In this document: positions 13,701 through 21,640 of the stretch, in pieces
How positions within the stretch are numbered: position 1 is the stretch's first letter
How the letters are laid out: each line of letters starts with the position of its first letter
Made by a program: the position numbers and the translations under genes
The notes under the pieces: generated by a model
Database searches by the model: none
Told to the model about the DNA's origin: nothing
Seen by the model: only the letters and a program-made list of their open reading frames with translations
Source: Symbiodinium natans
Lineage: Eukaryota; Sar; Dinophyceae; Suessiales; Symbiodiniaceae
DNA: 64,000 bases
Assembly (NCBI GenBank): GCA_905221605.1
Contig: CAJNDS010002589.1
Location: 286,659-350,658, forward strand
Reading direction: 5' to 3'

Positions 13701-16700
13701 CCCGGTTCTTCGTTTCTTGCTGTGTGGGTTTAACAGTGGGTTTACGTGCGTGCGCTCTGAGGAGTACCTCAACCCCACAAGAATGGCCTATGTACACGTC
13801 ACTCTGGGGCAACAAGGCGATTGTGGGTACTTTTTGAGGGTCCTGGTAGTTCGGCATGCGTTCAGTGGAGCGGGGCGAACCTTTCCGAGCCCGTTTGGCC
13901 CAAGCTTTGGCCATCTGTGTCGCCCTGAGCAGAGGTACAGAGCCTCTTGTTCGCTCACCATGGGGTGTGGGGCAAGTACGGGTCAAGCGCAGCCGAGAAT
14001 GCCGCTGAAGCCGTCGAAGGTGATGCCGTCCTTTGACGAGCTCCTGGTGCAGAGGCAGCGTGAGGTGATCTCTGATGGAGTGGACCCACGCTTTCGGGTC
14101 AAGGGTGCCACACTGCGAGCGTGCAGGCGTTCGGAGCTGCTTTGCTCCGAACTCACGGCGAGTTCACTGGAGGTGGAGGATGATGACGACTCGAAGCCAG
14201 TGTGGTCCTCTATGGACTCCTCCACATGGGTGACACAGTTCGCAGAGGGCGTGCCCTTGCCGCCGAATCGCCGGACGCTTGAACGCCATCTCACTGTGCT
14301 GGATCAGTTCCGGCAGGAAGTGGAAGGTGCATCTGTTGAGTTCGCCGAGATTGTGGAGTCACGCCGCTAGCAAAGGATCAATGGGCTTCCTTGCCCCCAG
14401 TGTTGTCACTTCCCTTTACCTCAGAGGTCTTGTCCCTGAGAGCAGAGAGTTTAGAGACCTCACAGTGAGGTCCCCTGTACCTGCATCCTTGGGGGCCAAA
14501 TGAACCCGAAAAGTGTGTATGGTTCATGGACTATAGGGGTCGCAACAGTCACTAATCCCTATTCCCTTACGGTCCCTTTGTAGTTATACTATAGTAACCC
14601 CCCAAAAAACCCTATTCTAATGGTTAAGGCCCCTATTAGTCGGAACTATGATAGTATAGGGTCTATGATGGTCCCCAAGGATCGGGAGATGTAGCCAGCA
14701 TGTCCCTCAACAGGAACTAGGACTCGTCCTAAACCCTAAGCCCTAGACCCTAAACCCTGTCCGGAACTAGGACCCAGAGTTCTTCTTGTTAAGACTACAG
14801 TTGGCTTGGTGAGCCGCTTTCAACAAAATGGGCCTCTAGGGTTTCGGGGTTTAGGGTTGAGGGGTTTAGGGGTTTAGGGGTTTAGGGGTTTAGGGGTTTA
14901 GGGGTTTAGGGGTTTAGGGTTTAGGGTTCAGGGTTCAGGGTTCAGGGTTCAGGGTTCAGGGTTCAGGGTTTAGGGTTTAGGGTTTAGGCTTAGGGTTTCG
15001 GGCTCAAGGTTGGAAGGTTTAGGGTTGCCCTGAAAACCACGGTATGTCAATATGGGGTGCTTGAGACGATCAGCCCTCAAGAGACTGGCTTCAGACTCTC
15101 GATGCTTATAATTCGTGCATATGTCGACGGCCGAAACCCTGCAGGCTTCGGATTTCGAGTGTAAGCTTAGGGTTCAGGGCTTAGGGTTTAGGGCTTAGGG
15201 TTTGGGGTTTAGGGCTTAGGGTTTACACGGTCTGGATGCTGCGGGGCAGGAGCTCACTGGGAGGTCTTGAGTGAAGAGTGGTTTGGGTTGAAGTGCTACA
15301 TCTCGGAGAAACCCTACACCCCAAAAACCCACAAAGTACCCAGAAATGACCTCGAAAGCCCCAGAAAAGCCCTCTAACCTCCAAAAACCCTCAGAAGCTC
15401 TTTAAAGAACGTATAGAAGCCCTATAAGTCCTCTAAGCTTGATGGCTTTCTTCTCCCGGCGGCGGCCGATGTCTCGAATGTCGGGACATGGGAGTCATCA
15501 AAGGCATCCACGAGCCTGTTTTTTAAGGCCCAGGGTGTACGGCCACAGGCTGCGTTCTGCAGCAGCTGCAGTTGTGCAGCGAATGTCCCTAAGGGTCCAT
15601 GTACCGAAATAGGGAATACCCGAGCCTTGAAGTACCTCCCCTATTTGCAAACTTTAGAGCCCATGGCCAAGTGCATAATAATAAGGTACATGGACCCTTA
15701 GATTGTTGCTTAGCTCTGCCAGAGTGAGTACGGCGCTTCAGCCTGCTGGAACCAATTGGTCCAAGATCCTCAGACGTTTCGACGTTAAACCCTAAACCCT
15801 AAACCCTAAACCCTTAACCCTAAACCCTAAACCCTAAACCCTAAACCCTAAACCCTAAACCCTAAACCCTAAACCCTAAACCCTAAACCGTACTCACCGG
15901 CTTCGCTTGGAAGCTATGTTCCCACAGGACCTGACTGATGCCTCGGGGTAGCCAGGCGGAAAGTGCTCGGTGGAAAGGCTGGATCCATGCTAGGGTTTAG
16001 GGTTTAGGGTTTAGGGTTTAGGGTTTAGGGTTTAGGGTTTAGGGTTTAGGTTTTAGGGTTTAGGGTTTAGGGTTTAGGGTTTAGGGTTTAGGGTTTAGGT
16101 CAGTATGAGCAGCAAGATGGCATAACACGGGTGCCTCGAGGAGTACTCTTTTTGGTCTCTTGCATCCGTCAAGCAAAACCTTCGCATACAGAAGGCACCC
16201 CAAGTATCCCATTCTTATGGGTCCCTGCAAACATTCGGTGCCGAAACCCTCAAGCTTTAGCCCGAAACCCTAAACCCTCATTAAACGCTAAAACCCTAGA
16301 CCCTAAACCCTAAACCCTAAACCCTAAACCCTAAACCCTAAACCCTAAACCCTAAACCCTGGACCCATGCCCGTTGCGGACATGGCACTTTCTGGCCCAG
16401 CGCCCTGAACCACAGCGGTCCCTGAATCGGCCGTCAGCGCCATGAACTTTTCCCGCTTCTCAGCCCTTAGCTGGGACGAATTTCCCACAGGGTCCATGTA
16501 CCTTTATGGTACGTACTTGGGTTTAGGGTTTAGGGTTTAAGGTTTAGGGTTTAGGGCTAGATTACCTTTATAGTATGTGCTTGGGCTTTGAGAGGAGCAT
16601 TAGGGCCCAACTACGTGCTATATAGGCACATGGACCCCCAGGGTTCGCGTTTTCAAGAAGTAGGGGTACTGGGGGCGGGGGGGGGGGGGGGGTGCTACAA

Positions 16701-19400
16701 CAAGGATCATAGTAACTTGCTTTGGGGGGGCGGGGGTGAACCCTAAACCCTAAACCCTAAACCCTAAACCCTAAACCCTAAACCCTAAACCCCGAATTTC
16801 TTGAAGCTCCCAACGATGTTGGTTGGGACTGTACATCACAGATCAGAGCACGCTTGGCATGCTGAAGCTTGCGACGAAACAAACCCTGAGACTCACTTTT
16901 TGGTACCCCCAAGAGGTACCTGATTGTTTAGGTTTAGGGTTTTGTTTCCTGAGACTCACGTTTTGGTACCCCCAAGAGGTACCTGATTGTTTAGGGTTTA
17001 GGGTTTAGGGTTTAGGGGGTAGGGTTTAGGGTTTAGGGTTTAGGGTCAGGAACGTAAGGTGGAGGGTCTAGGGGTTTAGGGTTTAGGGGGTAGGGTTTAG
17101 GGTTTAGGGTTAGGAACGTAAGGTGGAGGGTCGAGAGTTGCAGGGTTCTGGGGTTTACAGGGTTTACCTTGGAGACCACATGAACCCAACAATTGGGGTC
17201 ACAGACTAGACTACTATAATCCCGATTAAGGCACATGAACCCTAAACCCTAAACCCTAAATCCTAAACCCTAAACCCTAAACCCTAAACCCTAAACCCTT
17301 TTCAGGGTTCATTTGTCTAAGGGTAAGTCTGGTCCCTGAACGTGGCCCCTTACCTTCTTTCAAAGGGTCCCGATGTATGGGGCCTTGGGCTTGATATGGC
17401 ATATAAGGGGTAGGGTTTAGGGTTTAGGGTTTAGGGTTTAGGGTTTAGGGTTTAGGGTTTAGGGTTTAGGGATCATGTAACTAACCCAAAACCCCCAACC
17501 CAAAGGAGGCGCCTGTCAGAAACCCATTGGAACTTGACGCCAAACCCCGCTTTAAACCCTATAGACTGCTACTGAACCCTCTACAGCCTTACTAAATGCT
17601 AACTACCGCCCCTACCCCCCCCCCCCTCAACAAAAAAGAAAAAATGCCAACAACAAATTCAAAGTCCCTCAACATATCTTTTAAACCATCCAAACCCTAC
17701 ACCCCCCCCCCCCCCGAAAAAAAAAGAGATAAAACAAAAGATAAAACGCTCAAATCCTTAAAACCGTTGAAGAAATCAAGAACACTGAAGCCCCCTTACA
17801 CCTTGAAAGCACCAAAAAGCCCTAAGCCCGAACAAGCGAGCCGGCAGGCCAGAAAAGCATTCTGGTGGTAGCACACCGGGACTCCCTTCGAGTGCTCTTC
17901 GGATACCTCGAGGCAAAGTAGGGGTTTAGGGTGTAGGGTCTAGGGTTTAGGGTTTAGGGTTTAGGGTTTCGGGGGTTGAGCTTTTGGGAGGGTCCCCGTG
18001 TTCCGATTGGGGTTTAGGGCTTATAATGTAGAGTTGCCTCACGGCTTCCGTGCCTTCGTTGAAATCATCGGGTTCTTAAGGGAGGGGGGGTTGAAGGGGG
18101 TTTAGGGGTTTGTAAGGCTTAAGGGTTTCGGGCTTAGGGTCCCTAAGCGAGGCGGGTTCAAGGGGTGACCCAAGCCCACTACTCCCCAAGGCTTCCTAAG
18201 CTTCCCTGAGGTTCCCTGGGTACCTCCCACCCCCTTAAGAACCCTAAGCACTAAACCCTAAGCCCGAAACCCCAAACCCAAAACACCCTAAACCCCCCTC
18301 CCTTAAGAACCCTATAATGTCCCTCAAGAACCCTCCCAAAATAGCCGATCAGAGAGAACCCCCACCCCCTTAAGAACCCTAAACCCTGAAACCCTAAACC
18401 CTAAATCCTAAACCTAAACCCTAAACCCTAAACCCTAAAACCCTAAACCCTAAAACTGAACCCAAAATAGCCGATCAGAGAGTGCTTGGGCAGCTCTTTG
18501 GTTGAGGCGGGCATGGCCTTGAAGAGGTGAGGTTTAGGGTCCAGGGTTCAGGGTTCAGGGTTCAGGGTTTAGGGTTTAGGGTTTAGGGTTTAGGGTTTAG
18601 GGTTTAGGGTTCAGGGTGTTCTTTTTGTGGTTTCAGGGTTGTAATTAGGCTTGTAGGCCTGAGTAAGTTCTAGGGTTCCAAGTGCTAAAGGGCTGCCAAG
18701 CCTTTCAAACCCTTCCATGAACCCAAACCCTAAAGCCCGAGTCCCTGAGCCCGAAACCCTAACCATTCCAGCAAAAAAGCCAGAAACCCCGCACTGCATA
18801 AAACCGTGGCGTAGACCCAAAACGCCCTAATCCCCGTTTTGTTTAAAGGGGTTTTCTAAAGGGTGCGCTCCAAAGCAACACCCTAAACCCTAAACCCCTA
18901 AACCCCTAAACCCCTAAACCCTAAATCCCTAAACCCTTAAACCCCTAAACCCCTAAACCCCTAAACCCGAAACCCTAAACCCCCTAAACCCAGAAGCCCC
19001 TAAGCCCCTAAGCCCCTAAACCCCTAACCCCGAAACCCCTAAACCCTAAACCCTAAATCCCTAAACCCCTAAACCCCTAAACCCTGAACCCTAAACCCTA
19101 AACCCTAAACCCTGAATCCCTAAACCCCTAGACCCCTAAACCCCTAAACTCTAAACCCTAAATCCCCCAAACCCTACACCCCTAAACCCTAAACCCTAAA
19201 CCCCTAAACCCCTAGACCCCTAAACCCCTAAACCCTAAACCCGAACCCCCTACCCCCCCAAACCCCCAACCCCCTCGACTCGCCACTGCGTCTGCAGGAA
19301 GAGGAAGCGAGTTCAGTGTTCGATGGCACCTCTCAGACGGCCCCCCTGTGCTTTGAGTTCAGCCGCATCCTAAGTGTGTCTGTGTGGGGTTCAGGGTTCA
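1735..19400 (+). CDS. PGM-A: phosphoglycerate mutase-like protein, 15 exons
   Basis: Assembled from exons that follow the 2,3-bisphosphoglycerate-dependent phosphoglycerate mutase family in order: 1735-1777, 3664-3725, 5941-6009, 7052-7084, 7571-7608, 7961-7988, 8346-8390, 9199-9219, 10452-10484, 10956-10997, 12133-12180, 12624-12672, 17848-17912, 18471-18500, 19317-about 19400. Phase is kept at nearly all junctions; 17912/18471 is unresolved. Family motifs seen: FFLRHSES, YGGWEDAALS, DHVFTSVLQRS, GHSGVLQ, LTEQEAIDMYGED, WRGS, GGESL, ARVIPYW, VVAHRDSLRVLFGYLE, TAPLCFEF. The family catalyses 3-/2-phosphoglycerate interconversion in glycolysis. Here the RHG glycine is Ser, the NERHYG motif is NPGHSG (catalytic acid lost), and HGNSLR is HRDSLR. 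Activity is therefore doubtful, although the frame looks maintained. The start codon was not found. Introns are full of telomere-like repeats. Confidence 0.85.
1778..3663 (+). other. PGM-A intron 1
   Basis: GC-AG intron. It holds TTTAGGG runs at 1815-1845 and 1990-2037, a TIR element at 2038-2133, a (TA)n run near 2192-2230, CCCTAAA at 2450-2500, a G tract near 2986-3004, and CCCTAAA again at 3540-3640 close to the acceptor. Confidence 0.65.
2038..2133. mobile_element. TIR element, family D
   Basis: Begins GGGATGTTCCCCCTTA and ends TAAGGGGGAACATCCC, a near-perfect terminal inverted repeat. Related copies lie at 22653-22751 and 30292-30390, all sharing an internal ACAGTCCT...ACTAGAATCCCT-like core. 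There is no room for a transposase, so it is a non-autonomous element. Confidence 0.85.
3664..3725 (+). CDS. PGM-A exon 2
   Basis: Reads GIYGGWEDAALSLKGEQQ then STE when joined to exon 1. This matches the family segment NRFTGWxDxxLTxxG. GC donor (GAG|GCACCG). Confidence 0.85.
4153..4183 (+). repeat. Truncated copy of PGM-A exon 3 start
   Basis: AAGCCAGGCTGGCATCCT here recurs at 5935-5952 at the true exon 3 acceptor. Similarity continues with a few changes to the CAG at 4183, then stops. It is a partial exon duplication inside the intron. Confidence 0.7.
4931..4962. other. Perfect 13-bp-stem hairpin
   Basis: TGGCAGGCTCTGC, six-base loop TGAGCT, then GCAGAGCCTGCCA. It is an intronic inverted repeat of unknown role. 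Confidence 0.8.
5040..5220. repeat. GC-rich minisatellite (GGGAGGCCCCT)
   Basis: Degenerate tandem units of GGGAGGCCCCT and close variants. The long minus-strand reading frames here are products of this repeat, not genes. Confidence 0.85.
5235..5700. repeat. Tandem repeat of about 131 bp, four units
   Basis: The anchor ACGCAAACGCTGATTTGG recurs near 5242, 5373, 5504 and 5637. Units share GCTTCTAGA and the TGAGAAGGCC...GAAGACACC segment; the last two diverge after TCTAGA. Confidence 0.85.
5941..6009 (+). CDS. PGM-A exon 3
   Basis: Reads AGILLKDQGVK then LDHVFTSVLQRS, the family's DxxxTSxLxRA strand. The acceptor directly follows a CCCTAAA array; GA donor (TCC|GAGCCG). Confidence 0.9.
6010..7051 (+). 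other. PGM-A intron 3
   Basis: TTTAGGG/TCTAGGG array 6055-6280 at the 5' side, CCCTAAA/CCCCAAA run 6555-6640, low-complexity C/A tract near 6670-6710, short TTTAGGG near 7000-7024. Confidence 0.65.
7052..7084 (+). CDS. PGM-A exon 4
   Basis: 33 nt reading VRTAELVCNAS, continuing TSVLQRS of the previous exon in frame. GA donor, and TTTAGGG starts four bases later. Confidence 0.8.
7085..7570 (+). other. PGM-A intron 4
   Basis: TTTAGGG array at 7088-7122 right behind the donor. CCCTAAA-rich stretch 7435-7565 right before the acceptor. This is the clean inverted layout. Confidence 0.7.
7571..7608 (+). CDS. PGM-A exon 5
   Basis: Reads DNSAVPKTAAWQ plus two bases, the family's PV..SWRL segment. 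A GC donor (CAACT|GCACC) avoids the downstream in-frame TGA. Confidence 0.8.
7609..7960 (+). other. PGM-A intron 5
   Basis: TTTAGGG array 7625-7755 follows the donor closely. Unique sequence follows, then short CCCTAAA at 7918-7945 before the acceptor. Confidence 0.7.
7961..7988 (+). CDS. PGM-A exon 6 (altered ERHYG motif)
   Basis: 28 nt completing LNPGHSGVLQ, the equivalent of LNERHYGALQ. The catalytic Glu and the Arg and Tyr of the motif are replaced. GC donor. Confidence 0.8.
7989..8345 (+). other. PGM-A intron 6
   Basis: Short TTTAGGG-like run 8075-8150, degenerate TIR-like stretch 8160-8215 (GGGGGTGCTAGAGTCC, similar to family D cores), then CCCTAAA 8230-8335 up to the acceptor. Confidence 0.65.
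8346..8390 (+). CDS. PGM-A exon 7
   Basis: Reads GLTEQEAIDMYGEDR, a strong match to the family segment GLNKxExAxxYGEEQV. GC donor (AGA|GCTGCT). Confidence 0.9.
8391..9198 (+). other. PGM-A intron 7
   Basis: CCCTAAG/CCCTAAA variants 8405-8560, CCCTAAA 8830-8955, TTTAGGG 9060-9110 inside a TIR pair of family E (9001-9182). Confidence 0.6.
9001..9182. mobile_element. TIR element, family E, with telomeric insert
   Basis: The left arm GGCCCTGAATACGGTCCCTT and right arm AAGGGCCCATGACTAAGGGA...TGCAACTACCCTA are inverted relatives. The centre holds TTTAGGG repeats. Related copies or halves occur near 17315, 19535, 20247, 23495 and 52870. Confidence 0.65.
9199..9219 (+). CDS. PGM-A exon 8 (21 nt)
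   Basis: Seven codons, VKQWRGS, joining YGEDR to DDVQP. It matches the family WRRSYD motif. GA donor (AGC|GACACT). Confidence 0.75.
9220..10451 (+). other. PGM-A intron 8
   Basis: TTTAGGG near 9245-9310, a roughly 30-bp minisatellite at 9508-9630, CCCTAAA 9888-9975, TTTAGGG 10043-10150 and 10207-10282, CCCTAAA 10392-10445 abutting the acceptor. Confidence 0.65.
9508..9630. repeat. Minisatellite of about 30 bp
   Basis: Four degenerate units of GGAGTGCCCAACCCCAGAGA. The open frames across it are repeat artefacts. Confidence 0.8.
10452..10484 (+). CDS. PGM-A exon 9
   Basis: Reads DDVQPACVDKT, continuing WRGS in frame where the family has SYDxxPP. GC donor (ACA|GCTCCA). Confidence 0.7.
10485..10955 (+). 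other. PGM-A intron 9
   Basis: TTTAGGG 10516-10550 and 10635-10680 flank a family-F fragment (10571-10636). CCCTAAA 10805-10905 precedes the acceptor. Confidence 0.65.
10956..10997 (+). CDS. PGM-A exon 10
   Basis: Reads DPRHPANDRLYKEA, equivalent to the DPRYPGND...Y segment of eukaryotic mutases. GT donor (GCG|GTCAGA). Confidence 0.85.
10998..12132 (+). other. PGM-A intron 10
   Basis: TTTAGGG 11054-11150, CCCTAAA 11407-11445, family-F element 11475-11550, TTTAGGG 11750-11860, CCCTAAA 11995-12113 abutting the acceptor. Confidence 0.65.
12133..12180 (+). CDS. PGM-A exon 11
   Basis: Reads DVPPEELPGGESLTMT, the family LP.GESLKDT segment. GC donor (ACT|GCGGCC). Confidence 0.85.
12181..12623 (+). 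other. PGM-A intron 11
   Basis: TTTAGGG 12211-12250 after the donor, AT-rich middle with two (TA)n runs at 12533-12570. There is no CCCTAAA arm on the 3' side, so it is an exception to the usual layout. Confidence 0.65.
12624..12672 (+). CDS. PGM-A exon 12
   Basis: Reads ARVIPYWTKSIRPLLT plus one base, matching the TVxRVLPYW....PxL.G segment after GESL. GC donor (ACAG|GCAGGA). Confidence 0.85.
12677..12774. mobile_element. Introner-like element, family A
   Basis: GAATTCTTGGTGGCCCCCGG at the left and GGTTGCTGGGCTACTAAG at the right are inverted relatives of the RCC1-gene introns at 40609 and 41289. It sits exactly at the PGM-A exon 12 donor. Confidence 0.75.
12930..13100. repeat. TTTAGGGG octamer array
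   Basis: About twenty near-perfect GGGGTTTA units, an eight-base variant of the seven-base repeat, homogenised over 170 bp. Confidence 0.9.
13512..13617. mobile_element. Introner-like element, family A
   Basis: TGATAGCCCAGTGGTACCCT at the left and GGTTAATGGGCTACCATG at the right are inverted. The inside holds oligo-T and AACCAACCCGAAAAGGGTGC as in the other family-A copies. Confidence 0.75.
13960..14370 (+). CDS. Small acidic protein with MGCGAS N terminus, nested in a PGM-A intron
   Basis: Intronless frame of 136 residues ending in TAG. The frame is open upstream to an ATG at 13618, but I start at 13960 because MGCGAS is a classic N-myristoylation/palmitoylation signal (Gly2, Cys3) and the context ACCATGG is favourable. 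Residues about 70-77 are acidic (EVEDDDDS), and the C-terminal 35 residues could form a helix (TLERHLTVLDQFRQEVEG). No family is recognised; a membrane-tethered regulatory protein is only a guess. It lies between PGM-A exons 12 and 13 on the same strand. If PGM-A is spliced as modelled, this gene is nested. Codon usage is GC-rich like the exons around it. Confidence 0.6.
   Translation: MGCGASTGQAQPRMPLKPSKVMPSFDELLVQRQREVISDGVDPRFRVKGATLRACRRSELLCSELTASSLEVEDDDDSKPVWSSMDSSTWVTQFAEGVPLPPNRRTLERHLTVLDQFRQEVEGASVEFAEIVESRR
15590..15701. mobile_element. TIR element, family C
   Basis: CTAAGGGTCCATGTACC at one end, GGTACATGGACCCTTAG at the other. Sister copies at 16489-16640, 20139-20240, 29291-29395 and 36509-36619. 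Confidence 0.9.
15786..15892. repeat. CCCTAAA array
   Basis: About fifteen near-perfect units. It faces the TTTAGGG array at 15985-16103 across 92 unique bases, one of the many inverted array pairs. Confidence 0.95.
16489..16640. mobile_element. TIR element, family C, with TTTAGGG insert
   Basis: GGTCCATGTACCTTTATGGT and GGCACATGGACCCC arms. An interior TTTAGGG run makes it longer than its sisters and shows repeat growth inside an element. Confidence 0.8.
17167..17240. mobile_element. TIR element, family H, single copy
   Basis: Reverse-complement relative of the tandem units at 62684-62867: on the minus strand it reads GGGTTCATGTGCCTTAATCG...GACCCCAA. Confidence 0.7.
17848..17912 (+). CDS. 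PGM-A exon 13 (second histidine)
   Basis: Reads GQKSILVVAHRDSLRVLFGY then LE when joined to exon 12. It matches GKxVLIxAHGNSLRxLVKxLE, but Gly-Asn is changed to Arg-Asp. GC donor (GAG|GCAAAG). Confidence 0.9.
17913..18470 (+). other. PGM-A intron 13
   Basis: TTTAGGG 17925-17970 near the donor, family-F element about 18167-18225, CCCTAAA 18375-18455 by the acceptor. 18335-18356 duplicates the next exon's start. Confidence 0.7.
18335..18356 (+). repeat. Duplicated start of PGM-A exon 14
   Basis: CCCAAAATAGCCGATCAGAG with its last two bases is identical at 18461-18482, where it spans the exon 14 acceptor. It is a 22-base direct repeat bracketing about 105 bp of CCCTAAA-rich DNA. Confidence 0.85.
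18471..18500 (+). CDS. PGM-A exon 14
   Basis: Reads ADQRVLGQLF plus one base, like the family ISDEDVLGLNI segment. GT donor (TTTG|GTTGAG). The junction with exon 13 does not resolve to a standard donor. Confidence 0.65.
18501..19316 (+). other. PGM-A intron 14
   Basis: TTTAGGG 18533-18620 at the 5' side; CCCTAAA with many CCCCTAAA octamers 18880-19255 at the 3' side. Confidence 0.7.
18880..19255. repeat. CCCTAAA/CCCCTAAA mixed array
   Basis: Long array dominated by the eight-base variant CCCCTAAA, on the opposite strand sense to the octamer array at 12930-13100. Confidence 0.9.
19317..19400 (+). CDS. PGM-A exon 15 (C-terminal)
   Basis: Reads VFDGTSQTAPLCFEFSRIL after the junction base, equivalent to LNIPTGxPLVYELD. 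The frame stays open into TTCAGGG repeats, so the exact end is unknown. Confidence 0.7.
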
Positions 19401-20138
19401 GGGTTCAGGGTTCAGGGTTCAGGGTTTAGGGTTTAGGGTTTAGGGTTTAGGGTTTAGGTTTTAGGGTTTAGGGTTTAGGGTTTAGGGGTCTTTGGGGGGG
19501 GGTCCAGGATGCATGGGTTTACGGTTTAGGGTTTAGGGGCTCTCTAAGGGTAGGTACTGGGCCCTGAGCATGGTGCCTTACCTCCCTTAAAGGTCCGTGC
19601 GTCTCATTGTGTGCTGTCAGGCCAACGTGCAAAACTTTGCTTTCCCAAGTTGCCCTAAACCCTAAACCCTAAACCCTAAACCCTAAACCCTAAACCCTAA
19701 ACCCTAAACCCTAAACCCTAAACCCTAAACCCTAAACCCTAACCCCTAAACCTAAACCCAAAACCCTCACCCCAAAGCCCTGAACTGGAGGCGAAGACGG
19801 CACCTTTGTGAAGCAGCCTCTTGCCTCGCCTTAGGAGGATTCAACGCCGGCATATGGGTCCCAAACTTTTTGCTCTAAGGGTTTAGGGTTTAGGGTTTAG
19901 GGTTTAGGGTTTAGGGTTTAAGGTTTAGGGGGTTTAGGGTTTAAGTTTAAGGTCTAAATTAGGGTTTAGACACCTAAACGGTCCCTGATTTCGAAGCCCC
20001 TATAACTCGGAACCGCAAGCCCCCCTCCCCCCTCCCGTCCCAAGACCCAACCTCAGAAACTGAAGGGGGTATTTCCTTTCGTCAGGATTTGTTGGGGTTT
20101 AGGGTTTAGGGTGCTTATTTGTTTTTGGAGGGGGTTAT

Positions 20139-20240
20139 GGGGTCCATGTACCTAAATAGAGAATACTTGGGCCTTAGCGTTCCTCCTATTTGGGGACTTT
20201 GGAGCCCAAGTACGTAATGATAACGTACATGGACCCTGAG
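20139..20240. mobile_element. TIR element, family C
   Basis: GGGTCCATGTACCTAAATAG at the left, ACGTACATGGACCCTGAG at the right. Confidence 0.85.
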
Positions 20241-21434
20241 GGTAAGGTGTTAGGTAATTTGTACAAGATACATAAGGGGTATATACGGGGTACCCGTTTG
20301 AGGGCCCATACTAAGAGACCATGCGACTAGACGTAGATTCGGGTTCGGGCTCGGAGTGAAGTTGCGCTTGTTCTTCAGGGTTTCGAGCTTTCGGGTTTAG
20401 GGTTTAGGGTTTAGGGTTTAAGGGTTTAGGGTTTAGGGTTTAGGGTTTAGAGGCCCCGAGTCCATTGCAAGAGGGCTCAGGGGCTTTAGGGTGTTGCGTT
20501 TAGGGTGTAGGGTTTGGGGTTTAGGGTTCAGGGGCTTTAGGGTTCAGCGTTTAGGGTTGAGGGTTTGGGGTTTAGGGTTTAGGGTTCAGGGTCTGGCGTT
20601 TCTATGCCTTATCATGCCTTGTGTTTAGGGACGCGTTGTAAAGATTCTCCAAGGGAATGTAAGGTTTCTATTTAGAGTGTATTGCGGAAACCTCTTGGTG
20701 GGTACCTCCCCCCCCCCCCCCCCCCGCTTTCCCCGCCCCCCCCCCGCCCCCCCACCCCCACCCCTCTCCCGCGACCGCCCTCAACCCAAAACCCTAAAGT
20801 TGCCATCCCCTTCTGATAACATATTGGAAACCAACCTGGAGGGAGGCGGCCACAAACCCCTAGCCGTCCCCGAAACGGGTTTAAGCAAAAAGCCCCCATA
20901 TCACAGGGTTAAGGGTTTATAAGGGTTTAGGGTTCAGGGTTAAGGGTTTAGGGTTTAGGGTTTAGGGTTTAGGGTTTAGGGTTTAGGGTTTAGAGGTTCA
21001 GAGTTTGGCCTTAAACCCTGAACCCTAACCGTACCGGGTTGAGAGTTTAGGGACTATGCTAAGGTCACTGTCTGAGCCAGACCCCAGACCTGGAACCCCA
21101 GCACCCGCCTCAGAAGGGTACAGCCTGAGCCCTAAACCCAATAAACACACCCTAACCCTATCAACCACATATAAACCCTCCTGAGCCCTGGCCCTAAACC
21201 CTGAACCCTGAACCCTAAACCCTACAGTAAACCCTAAAACCTAAACCCTAAACCCTAAACCCTCAACCCTAAACCCTAAACTCTAAACCCTTTCCGAAGG
21301 TACAGCCTGAGCACTCTCAGCCCCGAGTTGGGCTTGAGCCCCTCGCGCCTGGGCCTGACGCGCTTCCACAACCAGCCCGGGCTTCGGTACGCCAAGATTG
21401 GGGAGGCCGGCTAATGGAGGGTTTAGGGTTTAGG

Positions 21435-21640
21435 GTTTAGGGTTTAGGGGTTAGGGGTTAGGGGTTAGGGGTTAGGGGTTAGGGTTTAGGGTTTAGGGTT
21501 TGGGGTTTGGGGTTTGGGGGTTAGGGATTAGGGGTTAAGGTTTAGGGTTTAGGGTTTGGGGTTTGGGGTTTGGGGTTTGGGGTTTGGGGTTTGGGGTTTG
21601 GGGTTTGGGGTTTGGGGTTTGGGGTTTGGGGTTTGGGGTT
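21435..21640. repeat. TTAGGGG then TTTGGGG variant arrays
   Basis: About five TTAGGGG units near 21440-21480, then at 21553-21640 about twelve perfect GGGGTTT units. Each variant is homogenised locally. Confidence 0.9.

Larger units (their letters stand above)
12673..13959 (+). other. PGM-A intron 12, first part
   Basis: Starts with an introner-like element (12677-12774), then TTTAGGG 12785-12875, TTTAGGGG octamers 12930-13100, a G tract near 13250, short CCCTAAA, TTTAGGG 13450-13490, and a second introner-like element (13512-13617). 13618-13959 is open and leads into the small gene at 13960; it may be its 5' UTR. Confidence 0.55.
14371..17847 (+). other. PGM-A intron 12, second part
   Basis: TTTAGGG/TTTAGGGG 14835-15020, two family-C TIR elements (15590-15701, 16489-16640), a long CCCTAAA (15786-15892) facing TTTAGGG (15985-16103), CCCTAAA 16300-16365, a G tract near 16676, CCCTAAA 16739-16793, a direct duplication of TGAGACTCACTTTTTGGTACC at 16887/16948, TTTAGGG 16990-17110, a family-H element (17167-17240), and pairs up to 17470. 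Slots at 15893-15985 and 16366-16490 are unique but I could not read an exon in them. Confidence 0.55.

Noticed and set aside
13618-13959. Upstream in-frame ATG extending the MGCGAS protein by 114 residues
   Set aside because: The extension is Cys/Arg/Phe-rich with no domain and starts at the edge of an introner-like element. The MGCGAS acylation start is the better candidate.
20672-20922. Open frames rich in Pro or Gly
   Set aside because: Produced by C/G homopolymer tracts at 20707-20760.
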